This document shows positions 1-13,285 of a DNA stretch of 64,000 nucleotides, piece by piece (position 1 is the stretch's first letter; each line of letters starts with the position of its first letter). Source of the DNA: Metridium senile (Eukaryota > Cnidaria > Anthozoa > Actiniaria > Metridiidae); NCBI GenBank assembly GCA_949775045.1, contig OX459105.1:13219398-13283397 (forward strand), in the 5' to 3' direction. The translations under genes and the position numbers were made by a program. The notes beneath the pieces were generated by a model. It saw nothing but the letters and a program-made list of their open reading frames with translations, was not told where the DNA came from and did no database searches.

Positions 1-110
1 GATCTTCTTTTGTCTTTTAATCAATTCCTATCGTACTAAATCACAAATGTTCTATTTTCTTTATAACAAATGTATATTTCTGTATGACAACCTTACTGCA
101 AGTAGGTGTA
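1..110. mobile_element. Right half of a MITE cut by the window start
   Basis: It matches 20,691-20,800 almost base for base and ends GTAGGTGTA. The AT-rich stretch 111-548 has no gene or element I can name. Confidence 0.85.
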
Positions 111-548
111 TATCATAAACGTATTTCATGGATTTCGTGTTTTCGTTTAGTAATTAATATATTTACCTGTATTTACTCTTCATTCGTTCAAATAAACTCA
201 ATTGTGTTGTGTTGTCTTTCAGTGAGTTCGATGTTCAAGGACAATCTTTTTGAAATGGGTGCAGTGTGCACCTATGTATATCATAAACTTTCTATTTCAA
301 TAAAGGTTGTTTAATCTTTTGGACGTAACGTGCTCGTATTAACTGATTCGAGTGGATTTATAAATTAGCTGAATCTAGATAAAAGGCTTAGCGGTAGGAT
401 TAACTATCCAAACTTGAAACATGGTTGATACTTTACATCCCATACATAACAACGGTTCCTTTGGTATCAAGCCATAAGTAGCTCATTAGTAGAGCACAAA
501 ACAACAAAACCATGAATAATTACGTACTAATAGTTCTATTTATATGTA

Positions 549-780
549 ATAGAGCGAAAACACTAGAATCATGAAATAAAAACAAAATAGTTACTAACTA
601 ATAGTTTTTATTTAGTGACTATTTAGTCAATATCACTCAACCAGAAACATCAAATACAAAAGGAAACAATACCTCATTACAACTTTACCTGTCTTTTATA
701 GTAACTTATAGTTCCTAAATAAGAACTATTACACACTAACAATTTGATTTTGTTTCATGGTTCTAGTGTTTTCGCTTTAG
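549..780. mobile_element. MITE, GCGAAAACACTAGAA ends
   Basis: Terminal inverted repeats GCGAAAACACTAGAATCATG and the complement enclose TCACTCAACCAGAAACATCA. Other copies are at 39,121-39,340 and, degraded, at 870-1,215 and 49,590-49,680. 1,216-1,570 holds nothing I recognise. Confidence 0.8.
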
Positions 781-1570
781 CTATTTAGTGAGTTATAGTT
801 CATATTATTTTTATGTCATTTATGTTATTTTTCAACGCTTAGCTAGAAAAGACCAGAAACCCCGAAACATCAAAAACACTAAAACCATGAAATAAAAACA
901 CAATATAGGTACTAGCTTATGTCTAAGTTCTTATTTAGGGGCTGTAAATTTACAGTCAGCATCACTCAACCAGAAACATCAAGTACAAAAGACAACCTGT
1001 ATGCGAAATTACAGCTTTACTTGTCTTTGATAGTGACTGATAGAGCTCTCACTGTGTTTTCATTAGTAACCGTGAAACACACTTTATTTAGTGCACCTTG
1101 ATTCTCTTGTGCTCTTTTGCTCTTATTTGACTATCACACTTTAACTAATACACTTTGTTTCAACTCTATAGGACTTTACTAAATAAGAACTAACAGCAAT
1201 TATATTTTATTTTATGGATATCAGTATCAGTTACAACGACTCATTCAACTTAAATTCCACCTAATTTCATAACAAAAAGTAATAAAATAAAATCATACAC
1301 AAGTGACTAGCAGTAAAAGGAAACAGAACCCAACTGATGATATCAATATCCAAAAAAATAACTTGGATACTCAAGTTTGACGTTATCTAAAGACACATAT
1401 TTGCACAGGTAGAGTAACAACAAGACCACGTATATTTTTATAACAACGTAATGCAGAACCAAAACAGCCGAAAACTTCTTCATGTTTAAATATATTAAAT
1501 AAAGCATAAATCATTAATAATAATCATTTTGACGATAAATAGTTTGTAAATATTATAGATCTAATATATT

Positions 1571-1803
1571 AGAGTGCAAACAATATAACCGTGAAACATT
1601 AACAAAAACTAATTTTGCTAAATTTTGCTAAATTTCACTAAATTAGTCTATTGTACTAGAGTACAAACATTAAAAGTGTGCAACATAAATACCACTAAAT
1701 ACTGCTAAATTATGCTAATTCTATTGTTCTCTATTGTTTAATCAACACTATTTAGTGGTAAATAGTGCAAAGTATTGCACACTTTTAGTGTTTGTACTCT
1801 ATT
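1571..1803. mobile_element. MITE remnants with TAGAGTACAAACA ends
   Basis: Inverted ends TAGAGTACAAACATTAAAAG (from 1,657) and the complement at 1,803. A related, partly repeated element lies at 37,063-37,370. 1,804-2,106 is featureless. Confidence 0.65.
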
Positions 1804-2106
1804 TTGTACAAATTAGTAATTAGTAAATTTAGTGTGCACGTGCAATCACTGAACCGCGATTAAATTTAGCGCCAAATTGCGCACGTCCATAACGCGAGCA
1901 CACGAGCATGGGATTTTGTTTGGAGCTAATTAAAGCATGAATATTTAGAATGCAGCAGTTTGACCTAGTCTAAATATCGTGGAAATAGTTTCAAGATCCA
2001 TTACAGAAGCGAATGGAGGTCATTGTTACGTTTATTGACGTTTAAAGCCAGCCAGAGTACGTATTTATAATGTGAACTACATGCAATAGAGTGAGTATAA
2101 CACTTA

Positions 2107-3330
2107 TTCTTTAGTGTGCCTTGATTTTGCAGCAGCGCGAAGGAATAGAGACTCGAAAACAATTTCACTTGTGTATTGTGGTTATTTTAGCTCTAGATCT
2201 AGATGTGCCATGTGTCTTGATTTTGCTGTAGCGCCGTCAAAGGAATAGACTTGAAAACAATATATTTCACTTGTGTATTGTGGTTATTTTAGCTCTAGAT
2301 GTGTCCTGTGTCTTGATTTTGCTGTAGCGCCGTCAAAGGAATAGACTTGAAAACAATATATTTCACTTGTGTATTGTGGTTATTTTAGCTCTAGATGTGT
2401 CCTGTGTCTTGATTTTGCTGTAGCGCCGTCAAAGGAATAGACTTGAAAACAATTTCACTTGTGTATTGTGGTTATTTTAGCTCTAGATGTGTCCTGTGTC
2501 TTGATTTTGCTGTAGCGCCGTCAAAGGAATAGACTTGAAAACAATTTCACTTGTGTATTGTGGTTATTTTAGCTCTAGATGTGGCCGTCAAAGAATAGAC
2601 TTGAAAACAATTTCACTTGTGTATTGTGGTTATTTTAGCTCTAGACGTGTCATGTGTCTTGATTTTGCAGCAGCGCCGGCGAAGGAATAGAGATTCGAAA
2701 ACAATTTCACTTGTGTATTGTGGTTATTTTAGCTCTAGACGTGTCATGTGTCTTGATTTTGCAGCAGCGCCGGCGAAGGAAAATGGACTCGTAAACAATT
2801 TCACTTGTGTATTGTGGTTATTTTAGCTCTAGACGTGTCATGTGTCTTGATTTTGCAGCAGTGCGAAGGAATAGAGACTCGAAAACAATTTCACTTGTGT
2901 ATTGTGGTTACTTTAGCTCTAGATGTGTCATGTGTCTTGATTTTGCAGCAGCGCCGGCGAAGGAAAATGGACTCGTAAACAATTTCACTTGTGTATTGTG
3001 GTTATTTTAGCTCTAGATGTATCATGTGTCTTGATTTTGCAGCAGCGCCGGCGAAGGAAAATGGACTCGTAAGCAATTTCACTTGTGTATTGTGGTTATT
3101 TTAGCTCTAGATGTGTCATGTGTCTTGATTTTGCCGCAGCGCAAACCAATAAAGACTCAAAAATGATTTTACTTGCATATTGTAGTTATTTTAGCTTTAG
3201 TTGTGTCTTGATTTTGCGGCAGCGCAACCGAATAAAAAGTGATTTTACTTGCGTATTATAATTATTTTAGCTTTAGTTGTGTCTTGATTTTGCTGCAGCG
3301 CAAACGAATAGACTTAAAAACAATTTTTTT
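2107..3330. repeat. Minisatellite of a roughly 92-bp unit, about 13 copies
   Basis: The unit contains CTTGTGTATTGTGGTTATTT and CTTGATTTTGC. Neighbouring copies share variants (TGTAGCGCCGTCAAAGG left, AGCAGCGCCGGCGAAGG centre), and the right-hand copies are shorter and diverged. 3,331-4,254 shows no gene. Confidence 0.92.
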
Positions 3331-4254
3331 TGCATATTGTGCGCTAGGACACTTGGCTGATTGCACGTGCACACTAAATTTAGTCTATTCACGCTTCGAC
3401 TATTTTTCACTAATTTCTACTAAATTTCGACTAATTAGTTTTTGTGTTTCACGGTTATATTGTTTGCACTCTAGCTTTCGATAATTCATTGTAAATAATT
3501 TGTTAATTCATGATCAGTCTTTTATTGTAAATAGTTCGTTAATTCAGTTGTTATCACTGCAATAGAACTTTAATAAACCATTATTATTATTATTATTAGC
3601 GTAAATTCAAATGTGTTTTCTATCATTTAGCGGTAGTACAATGTATTTATCGTGTATTTCTTAGAAATTGTAAATATTTGAACAACAAATCGAAGCATTG
3701 TAAGATACACAAGTGCGCCCTTTGACAAATAGTACAGCGGTTTTAGATAACTTGAGTACATTGGCAACAGCGTTAACTAACTGCATACTTATTTACAAAT
3801 AAAAAGAAGTCACAAAAAATCTTAGAAGAATCGAGTAGGACACTAGTCTCACGACTTCAAATATTGTTTATTTTGACCGTTGCTAAGAACGACGGGAACA
3901 CGGAGTGTTTTCCTATGACGTCATGGGTTGTTTACTTGAAGCAATCTACTAATGCACAAAGAAACACCGACAGTTTAGAGTTGCTGTTGTACTATGTATG
4001 ACGTGTATTATTGTCATGGCAACGACAACCGTTAACGTTTATTAGTTACTATTACCTACTATTATCATTTATATTGTAATAACCTCTGCGTATTTTTTGT
4101 TTTTAATTTTATTTATATGTACAAGTGTGGAGCCCTAACTTAATAACAAAATATTCAATAATCAATGTGCACAATATAATGACGTCATGTTACTACAAGT
4201 ACTTGAATGCTTTACGATCCAAAATTTCCTTTTTTATTCAGATGTGTGTTCCCT

Positions 4255-4345
4255 AGCCTTTTGAAAATACTAGAACAATTGACACTAATTATTCAACCTG
4301 AAAAAGTGGGCAAAGCATTCTGGTACTGGTTGTATATGACGCATG
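4255..4345 (-). repeat. Dispersed repeat shared with 31,020-31,110
   Basis: The minus strand matches 31,026-31,110 plus (AGTACCAGAATGCTTTGCC, then CAATTGTTCTAGTA). The element type is unknown. 4,346-5,005 shows nothing further. Confidence 0.6.
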
Positions 4346-5005
4346 GCCTATATTGATAGTAGAGATTTCAAAGGATCAAAGACAAAGTAATACACAATTA
4401 TAAATAACAAAAGCATAAAAGCGTGCTCACCAAAAAAAAAGAAAAAGAATTTGGGCTCCCTGTGTAACAATTTAAAAAGCCCTAGCACCTTGCTTTCCGG
4501 TGACGTAATTCTATATTTTTGTATTGCTTGAGACAGTTGATTAGAAATGCACACACTGCTGCAGTGCAAACGATATTAATTATTTATATTCAGGCAAGCT
4601 GCCCTAGGTATCGAAAAAGTTTTATTTATCAAACATCTATTTTTTTGCCTTTTTACATTTTAGTTTATTTCAGAAAAGAACCACGTATTTCTCCGTAAGA
4701 CATCGCATGGATTTACTTCAAGGCTTGAGGTTCCGGCAGCTAGTAAGTCAGCATCGAGTTGATCCAGCGGAACACTTTTCAAGCAGTCAGTGTGGGTGGA
4801 TAAGAAGTTTGTTCTTGACCGCTCTGTACACAGGATTTTGTTTTAAGTATACTTATAAGAACAAGAGTGTTTATATCTCGCATGGTGTATTGTGCAATTT
4901 GATTATAATAATCGTATTTATAAACTCTCGTTTTTTTGATCGATTCGTTAACCTTTTAATACTCCATACTCCAGCTTCACTTTATTTAGCACCGATGTAC
5001 TATGT

Positions 5006-5161
5006 AACAAAAGGCGCATTTATACAGGTTAAGCCAAGATTTGTTTTCAAAATATTCTGAAATCCCAAGCAAAAAACGAAAAGATGTTATCGCTTAACAA
5101 TAGAAAAAACATTTGAATTTACCTTGAATTGAGGCTAACCCTGTACAAACGCACCTTTTGT
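5006..5161. mobile_element. MITE with ACAAAAGG(C/T)GC ends
   Basis: Inverted ends of about 30 bp, ACAAAAGGCGCATTTATACA on the left. The sequence just outside its right end (TAGTACAGCGG) also occurs at 3,730. Confidence 0.6.
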
Positions 5162-5390
5162 CAAATATAGTACAGCGGTGCTAGATAACATGAAAGTGGT
5201 ATATTTGTATTGTAAAACAAAAGAATCCGATTGCTTAAGTATGTCTGCAGAAGAGTCCTTGAATTACAAAAATGTTACCGCTACAGCCCCTGGTAATTTA
5301 AAGGATGAACACATAATAAAACATTTGAAGCACTTCAAGATTCTCCGGGCCATATTCAAATTGTAAAGAGCATATAACACGCTATCGTGC

Positions 5391-5575
5391 GAGGCTGAGG
5401 TTGTTGATGTGAATTGTGAAAATATCTATTCTGCAGAGATACGTAAGCAATCGGACTATATCGAGGCTTAGTTTGCTCTAGAGGCTGAGGTTGTTGATGT
5501 GAATTGTGAAAATGTCTATTCTGCAGACATACGTAAGCAATCGGATTCTATCGAGGCTGAGGCTGTTCTCAAGTC
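5391..5575. repeat. Two direct copies of a 90-bp unit
   Basis: The unit starts GAGGCTGAGGTTGTTGATGT and carries GCAGA(G/C)ATACGTAAGCAA. The GCTATCGNGCGAGGCTGAGG lead-in recurs near 10,040, 10,830 and 45,490 as the end of a MITE family. Confidence 0.85.
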
Positions 5576-5954
5576 TGAGGTTGTTTGATGAAAACCGCGA
5601 AAAGAGCCATTGCTCACGTGCCTTTTTCTGCACAAGATTGGTGCGTGCTTGGAATCACATTTCCCCTTTTCAGATAAAGCATTTCTCATAATATTATTGT
5701 TAGTTCTCTGACATATAGCTTTAGTCTAATAATATTGATATACACCTGTTTTAAAGAGGTTGTCTGTCGGACATGTGAATCTATAAATCGAGAAATTATT
5801 GAAATTTGAAGTTTGGTAAAAAGAGCGCACATCGAAGCCACTCGAAACTTCTTCTTCTTCTTATCAAGTGATATTATGCTCTCTTGTTTTTATTTAACTG
5901 CAAACGACATCAGCTGTTTTTTTATCAACCCATTTACCCTTTTTCAAAGAGATT

Positions 5955-6080
5955 TTTAGTTTAGTTTAGTTTATTTGTCACACAAATACAATTACAATGT
6001 AATACTAATAAAAATATATATATAGATGTGACGGGAGTAGGAAACAGAGCTTACGCCTCAATTGAATATCCTACTCCTAT
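5955..6080 (-). mobile_element. LINE 3' end with TAAAC-type tail
   Basis: The minus strand reads AAGCTCTGTTTCCTACTCCC and ends in GACAAATAAACTAAACTAAA. A similar remnant (CTCTGTTGCTGTGGTCTCCC, TTATAAATTAAAATTAAA) sits at 24,000-24,080 inside the tandem repeats. Confidence 0.5.
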
Positions 6081-6322
6081 TAAAATATATATATAATAAA
6101 AATATATATATATAAATTTCAAAAATTACTAACGAATACATCAAACTGAATACTAAGCTACTGTAAAAATAAACAATCAAAAAGGTTTGAAATTATTAAT
6201 ATTATATTTGCTATTAATGATATATATATACATACACATACACATATACATATTCCAAATATAAATATAACTAAATATATATAAATAACCCACACATTTA
6301 TATATACAAACAATAAAACACT

Positions 6323-6522
6323 TTACAATGCGAATCATAACATGGCGGGCACCTAGAAATATTTTATAAATCGTTTTTTGTTCGTTGAACAACTCAGAAA
6401 CAACTATATCACCGCAAGAAGTTTCATTGACTGATGTGTAGTTGTTTTTGAGTTGTTCAACGAACAATAAACGATTTCTAAAATATTTATGGTTGCCCAC
6501 GGTTTTGTGATTCGCACTGCAA
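6323..6522. mobile_element. MITE with TTGCAGTGCGAATCA ends
   Basis: It has long inverted arms including GTTGAACAACTC. A copy lacking most of the left arm is at 25,165-25,321. Confidence 0.8.
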
Positions 6523-7365
6523 TTTTTATCACGGTGGAAAAAGTTTTTCAACGTTCACTTAGCTCACAAATAGAAAAAGCTCAGTCATATATATAAATAG
6601 AAAAACCGCGAGACCGCAACAAAGATAACTGCGAAACAGCATAACCGCAAACTCGTTTAAAAATAGTTTAAGACCTGTGAAAACTGTAATTTTAAAACAC
6701 AACGTAAATTATAGTGTTACTTACTTATGTTTTGACGAGTTAATTCTCAAGTGAACTATAATATCATGTATAAAAGATGAAACAACTTACGGTCGTTGCG
6801 TACGTTAATATATATCATTGGAGTAATAATGATTACTTTTTAAAGTAAAAGAGGGAGTATTACCGACATTATATCACCGATGGACGAGAATGTATACTGA
6901 CGATGCTAAAATTTACACTAAAAAGCTAGTATTCAAACAAATGAGGATTCGAACTTTTATCGTTTGTAAAAGTAACATTCGATAACTGACTAGATGTACT
7001 TACCGTTAAAAAGAATTTCAATTGCAACTTACTGACGCAAAAAAGTTAATCCTTTGTTATTGTGATTCTGTGTTTGCTTGTGTGTGACCTTGGTTGGCAA
7101 TTTCCCTGAACTGAACTGATCGTTCTTTAAAGACTAGCAAACATCCTTAATTAGCCCCTCGCTGTCAATCATGCTCTTAAAAGTAGTTCCTGCAAGTTTG
7201 AAGTACTTTGTCGGTCCCTTTTGAGGATCCTGTTTATCGGTATGATTAAAAATATTGGGGATGTTCAGCGCTATTTTTATTTTTATCAAACAGGGAGAGA
7301 TAGATCAGAGAGGAGGAAAAAAATACGAATTAAAAAGAAATGAGAAGTGATGTTTTCTAAAATTG

Positions 7366-7556
7366 AAAATAGCGAGTAAACTAGTATAGGCTGCATCGGT
7401 GTTTGATATAAACGATAGGTAATATAATGAAATGTGTAACACCGTAAAAAAATATTAACTTAACTTTACTGACGTTTCGAGCTTTAGCCCTACGAAACGT
7501 CAGTAAGTTGAGCTAACATTTTTTATGGTGTTACAAATTTCATTATATTACCTATT
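7366..7556. mobile_element. Palindromic element related to the 44.2-kb insertion
   Basis: It shares GCGAGTAAACTAGTATAGGC, TAACACCGTAAAAA and the GACGTTTCGAGCTTTAGCCC hairpin with the element in intron 2 of receptor copy 1. The stretches 6,523-7,365 and 7,557-8,450 around it show no gene. Confidence 0.7.
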
Positions 7557-8450
7557 GTGCTAAAATGTTTAATGTAGGGGTGTAGTTTAAGTGTGAGTGT
7601 TTCGAATACTTAAACATTAGCCACTGGCTAGCGAGGTTCGGCAAAGACTCCCTGTATTCCGACGTAAAACATGATCTATTATTCAATTTATTTATTAAAC
7701 CAAACTGGGTGGTAGGAGAAATAAAACTGGCTAATACAGGAATAAAGTAAAGCAATGACTGTAACTATGAGGAAGACGGAAATAAATCCCTTTGAAAAAC
7801 AGGGAGGATTCAAACTAAGAATATTCAATTTTGGTGATTTTTACGTATATTTTTATGTCTGTCGTTTTTAGTTTTGCTTTTTTAAAACATATATTCATGA
7901 GCTTGAAAAATCTCATTTTTGCCTCATATTTTAAAAAATATACTCATATTCCTTTATGATTTGAAAGAAAAAATGCTTGGGTTTTCCTAGTGATTCGAAA
8001 GAAACACGGTTGTGCTTCACGCTTCGAACATGTATGCATGCATGCATTGAACAGCTATGCCCATGGAGTAATAAGCTATTATAGTAATAATTCTATAAAT
8101 GATTAAGTGAGACAAATAAACAATAAATTAGTACTGAATAAATATTAATAGAATACTTGAGCATTTATAGTTTATAAAATCTTCCCTTAGATGTTTGTAG
8201 AATGTGTTGATATCCATTTTAGCAGACAAGTTTCATCAACCTGTATAAATGCTATTAAAAACCAAGCTACGTAAAGCTAGCAATATCTAACAACTCAGCT
8301 GGACTGTCTTGACTGACAGTACTAGATGTTTGGAGATTTATCTTTGTGATATAATGTTTGATATTTATAATAGCACATGACTAAATTAGTAATACGATAT
8401 TGGATCATCATGAGGTACACAAAGTAAACTAGGTCTCTCATATTAATTTA

Positions 8451-8737
8451 TACACCTAATTCAAAAAAGGTTGACGGGGCGAACGGCGATCGGCGATCGG
8501 CGATTGGTGATCGGCGATTGCACGTCCCGAAAGAGACTGTGGATAATACGAATTTCTTCTTATTCAACTATATATTACCCAAATACCGTTCAACGATGAC
8601 CGTAGATGGGTGTCTCGAAGTTTTCTCTGAACGGAAGAAGGAATTGGTATTACCAATAGCTCCTTTCGGTCGTGCAATCGCCAATCACCAATCGCCAATC
8701 GCCGTTCGCCCCATCAACCTTTTTTGAATTAGGTGTA
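8451..8737. mobile_element. MITE with TACACCTAATTCAAAAAAGG ends
   Basis: Inverted ends continue with GGGGCGAACGGCGAT; the inner pair is GCACG(T/A)CC. A relative lies at 52,193-52,420. The span 8,765-9,150 to the right is degenerate CATT-rich sequence whose open frames are not genes. Confidence 0.88.
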
Positions 8738-9457
8738 TTACAGTATTGTGGAATTGTTTGTAGCAGATTTGCCTAGATGTTCGTTAATTTATTCATTCGT
8801 TTGCTTATGTTTCATTACTCATTCATTTATTCATTCATTCATTTATTCATTTGCCTATTGATTTGTCCATCTACTTATTCATTCATACAGTCTTTCAGTC
8901 ATTCTTTAGTTCGTGCGAATTTATTCATTCATTTAGTCATTCATTCACTAACCCATATCATTACCCATATCCGATCCATTTGCTCCGATTTTTCATTGAC
9001 TCAACAGTATTTACTTTATGCATTTGTTCATTTTATAATGAATGGATATTTATTGTTCATTTATTTATTATTGGTTTGGACTTTCATTATCCATTCATTT
9101 CCCATCCTTTTTTTCATTCATGTTTTTATTGAATTATTTTTTTAGCCACTATTGGTGAAGTCATATACAGAATGCCAATTAACTTTCAAAACTGTAAAAA
9201 CCTAATCTATAAAAATAAGCACCACTATGTGTTGTATTTGTGGCTCACTACGTAATTGTATTGCACCAAACTAATGAGTTTTATTTAAAACTTTAACCTA
9301 ATTTGTAATCTTTATCATTTAAGCTTTCAGAAAATGTATACTTTGTTGGAAAATTGATGAAAGCTAAACGCGTTAAGAGCTTTTTTAAAAAACGTCCCGA
9401 TTGTGTCCTGTATATATCCTTAAACACTGGAATATTTCCATAGCTAATTATCCATCA

Positions 9458-9588
<131 letters not shown>

Positions 9589-10270
9589 CATTTCTTTAAT
9601 TTGACTTTTTTTTAGACAAAGTGTGTTGTATTTGTTGATCATTCAGGCAATTATATTGTACTATTTAAATACTAGGCTATTTCCATAATTGATTATCCAT
9701 GTAATTATCCATCCATCCAATCGCCTTTCCCTCATTGTAACCCATGCGGTACGTATACATTCGTGACCATCCGTAGGTATACCTATAGCTATTAGCGTGT
9801 CCGCCCATGTGTTCTTTGTAAAGTTCATTGATGTAATTATCCTGTTCTATTGAAACATTAAACTATCCGGGATTGTTTTTCTTATAACTTGCCGCGGAAA
9901 ATGTATATCAAGAAAAGCAAATAAAAGGCACAAGGAATAGAGTGCTAATCTGATCAAATAAGATCACATGATACAACTGCTGACGTCAGTTCATTTTATT
10001 ACAATAGTCATTAGTCCTTTTCACGGTTCACGTCCACAACCTCAGCCTCGATAGCGTGTAATATATTTTTTTAGAATTTGACTATGGCCTGTGGGATTGG
10101 AATTGAAGTGTTTCAACAGACCCTTTCACAGTTCCGTTCGGTGATCATGAAAAAAAAGGTTTCAAAGGTTTATAATTTGTTTTCCACACACAAAGGTAAA
10201 CACACATACAGAGATAAATTAAATTAGTTCAAAGTCGAGGTTGGAGTTGCTACACCTTGCCTTGTAACTA

Positions 10271-10457
10271 CAGTGGAACCCCGCCTTATGGCCACCCGCT
10301 TAATACGACCACCCCGTTATCGCGGCCAGTTTTTTATGTCCCGACGAAATCCATGCCCATACATTTTCTATAAAATTTACGCGCTTAATACGGCCACCCC
10401 GTTAATACGGCCACTTTGGGCTGTCCCTTTGGTGGCCGGATTAACGGGGTTCCACTG
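10271..10457. mobile_element. Tigger/pogo-like MITE nested in an older element
   Basis: It starts CAGTGGAACCCCG and ends with the complement. The flanks look like two arms of another MITE (TTCCGTTCGGTGATCATGAA near 10,132; TTCATGGTCACTGAACGG near 10,465), so it inserted inside it. A free copy of that host element is at 16,507-16,638. Confidence 0.85.
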
Positions 10458-10561
10458 GATCATTCATGGTCACTGAACGGAGCTGGGAAAATGACAATTC
10501 CTTGATAATGTATGTCTACGTTCCTTAATTACCGCGAGTTGTAGTAAAACTGTAAAGAGTA

Positions 10562-10821
10562 TACACCTATTTCAATTGACGTTGTCCATCCGGAATGGTT
10601 GATCTGAGACCGATAGGAATTGTGGGAGTTCATTAAATTCCAAATGCATTGTTTTAATCACACTTGAATGGTGCTGAATTACAGATAACAGTATTTCAGA
10701 AGTAAACATTAATATTCAAGCAATGTTATAATAGTGCAATTGCAGTTTAACGAGCTCCCACAATTCCTATCGGTCTCAGATCAACCATTCCAGATGGACA
10801 ACGTTAATTGAAATAGGTGTA
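10562..10821. mobile_element. MITE with TACACCTATTTCAATTGACG ends
   Basis: Inverted arms of about 75 bp contain GATCTGAGACCGATAGGAAT; flanked by TA. Confidence 0.9.
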
Positions 10822-11218
10822 TAACACGCTATCGAGTCTGAGGTTGTGGACGAGAACCATGGAAAGGGCTTTTGCAGCTTTCTGATTCTTAGTTTTGACT
10901 CTGTCATGTAACTATAGACGACTTTCATAAATGACCGCCACTAATTATCATAATTTTTAAAATGGATATTTTAAGAAAAAGAAAGCTATCATATGATAGA
11001 GATTCACCATAACAATAACTTGTTTGAGAAAGTTTGAGAAAAAAAAAAACGATTAAATTTGCAAGAAGCTATAAGAGTTTGAAAAATCAGAAAAACACCA
11101 AAACGAGGCATCGAAGGCCTCAGCAGAAAATTTACCGGAGTGGTAAATAAATATGTCACGTATCTAAGTATTATTCGAAGTCAGCGTAATTTAAATTTCT
11201 TGCAAAATAGTCCCCTTC

Positions 11219-11419
11219 GCAGTTCCCTGCGCCATCTTGAAAGGTAGCCGGGCCTTTGCATCGAAACGAGACGAACGTTGAGCTTGCAACGATGGAGACC
11301 TTTTAACACCTTACGGGACAATTTATTATTCACGTGCCTATATCATTGCAAGCTCAACGTTCGTCTCGCATCAATGCAAAGGCTCGGCTACCTAGTTTCA
11401 AGATGGCGCAAGGAACTAT
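11219..11419. repeat. Foldback element abutting the hexamer array
   Basis: Inverted arms of about 70 bp (GCGCCATCTTGAAA, then GACGAACGTTGAGCTTGCAA on the left, its complement on the right) enclose about 55 bp. The right arm ends exactly where the ACAATG array starts. Confidence 0.85.
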
Positions 11420-11749
11420 GACAATGACAATGACAATGACAATGACAATGACAATGACAATGACAATGACAATGACAATAACAATGACAATGACAATGAC
11501 AATGACAATGTCAACGACAATAACAATGACAATGACAATGACAATGACAATGACAATGACAATGACAATGACAATGACAATGACAATGACAATGACAATG
11601 ACAATGACAATGACAATGACAATGACAATGACAATGACAATGACAATGACAAAGACAATAACAATGACAATGACAATGACAATGACAATGACAATGACAA
11701 TGACAACGACAATAACAATGACAATGACAATGACAATAACAATGACAAT
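11418..11749. repeat. ACAATG hexamer array
   Basis: This holds about 55 copies of the complement of the ATTGTC units seen at 40.3-41.6 kb, with a few AACGAC, ATAACA and AAAGAC variants. No receptor-like sequence is found beside it. Confidence 0.95.
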
Positions 11750-12555
11750 GATTTATTTAGTACTAATTTTGTACAAACTAATTAACATAAATGTATTAAA
11801 GAATTTAATTTAGTACACGCTAACTGAAATAACCGTAAGGCTAAACAAGTCAGTTAAACTCTTTTCATTATGTGGCTGATTAGGTTTTAAATCAAAAATA
11901 AATTAAAAAGGAAAAGGAAGGGAGGAAGGGAAGAAGGTGACGCCTCTCACAAGCCCTATTTTTTTTCTAGTTTATATGCATATTTCTCGAGGGTACGTAA
12001 GTAAAACAGGAACCCAAACCCCCGATCTTTCCCGAAACTCCACAAGAACGCTGACATGCCGTGTAGGCTAGGACGCTTAGCACAGCGTGCCCGGAGCTTT
12101 CATCAGCTCGGCCGGCAACCACGTCAAATTTTTTCCATCTTCACATCACGATATTGCACGATGTATGTGTATAGCAGTCCATATGCCAATATTTCCGTCA
12201 TTGACTTTCATAGATAGAAACCTAATCTTCTAAAATAACCATCAGAAAGAGCAAACAGAAATGTGTATCTTGGGAAACGTTTTATTGCGATAAATAGAAA
12301 TCATTTGGAATCAAAATTACAGAGATTTGTATGTTTTCAGTAAACTGTTTCCTTGCTATCCTCGTTGACGTGCTTTTCAAACTTTTGAATTAATTATCAT
12401 AGCTTTTCAAGAATTTAATATTGTTGTCTCAAAACATTTACCTTTGTTGATATCTTTATAATCTTTCATTGCAGTTGTCAATCAAATTATGGATTAGTTA
12501 AGAAACTATGATAATAAAATGGCGGCCATATTGGTATTCGGTGTATAGTATTTGT

Positions 12556-12835
12556 TTTTTACACAAATCGTTGTCGTCGCAATCAAAGCTACAGTCCACA
12601 CTCTTAAGCCTGCAAAATATGTCGGTAACATAAACATAAAAATGTGATTTAGTACACTTTTTAAAAAAAATATGTTTCATCATCTACCACTGCAAGAACA
12701 TAAACACGTACTATCAAAAATTAAAATATATTATTAATAAATCGATAGCAAGAGAAGAAATACCGACATGCCTTGCGGGCTTCAGAGTGTGGACTGTATC
12801 GTTGATTGCGACAACGGTTTTTGAAATAGTTGTAT
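12556..12835. mobile_element. MITE, TTGTCG(T/C)CGCAATCAAAGC family, degraded ends
   Basis: It shares GCTACAGTCCACAC and the complement with 35,425-35,727. 11,750-12,555 and 12,836-13,285 show no gene. Confidence 0.8.
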
Positions 12836-13285
12836 ATCGTATGGCTTACGTTATTGTTGCAGGAAATTGTATTTTAATCTTAAATGTATATTAGAGAACT
12901 AGTTCATAACGTCCCGCTTCTAGCCCTGAAAATGACGTCACTGTACCGCTGTTCTTGTGTGTAGGCTCTGTTTGAGTTTCCTGGGATCTCCATTCATGCT
13001 ATCAGTGTACGTGATTCTATGGCTTGAATGTTGTTGACTTATTAATAGAGCTATTTTCATAATCGTAATTTGTAGTCGCCTTAAAGAGGTTTCATATTAT
13101 TCATATCAATATTATCGGGTGACATAATAGCAAGAATATTGTCACATGAAAAAATAAAAAAATAAAAAAAAATAAAAATAATAAATAACATTAGTAATTT
13201 AGTTATAGTAAGCAAAAGAAAGAGTTCAGCTTTAGTGATTTCATAACCGCAATTTATACTCGTCTTCAAGAAGTTTCATACTATT

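Noticed and set aside
2107..3330. CRISPR-like array
   Set aside because: Direct head-to-tail 92-bp units without unique spacers in an animal genome; it is a minisatellite.
11334..11813. Met-Thr and Leu-Ser polymers
   Set aside because: They are by-products of the ACAATG array.
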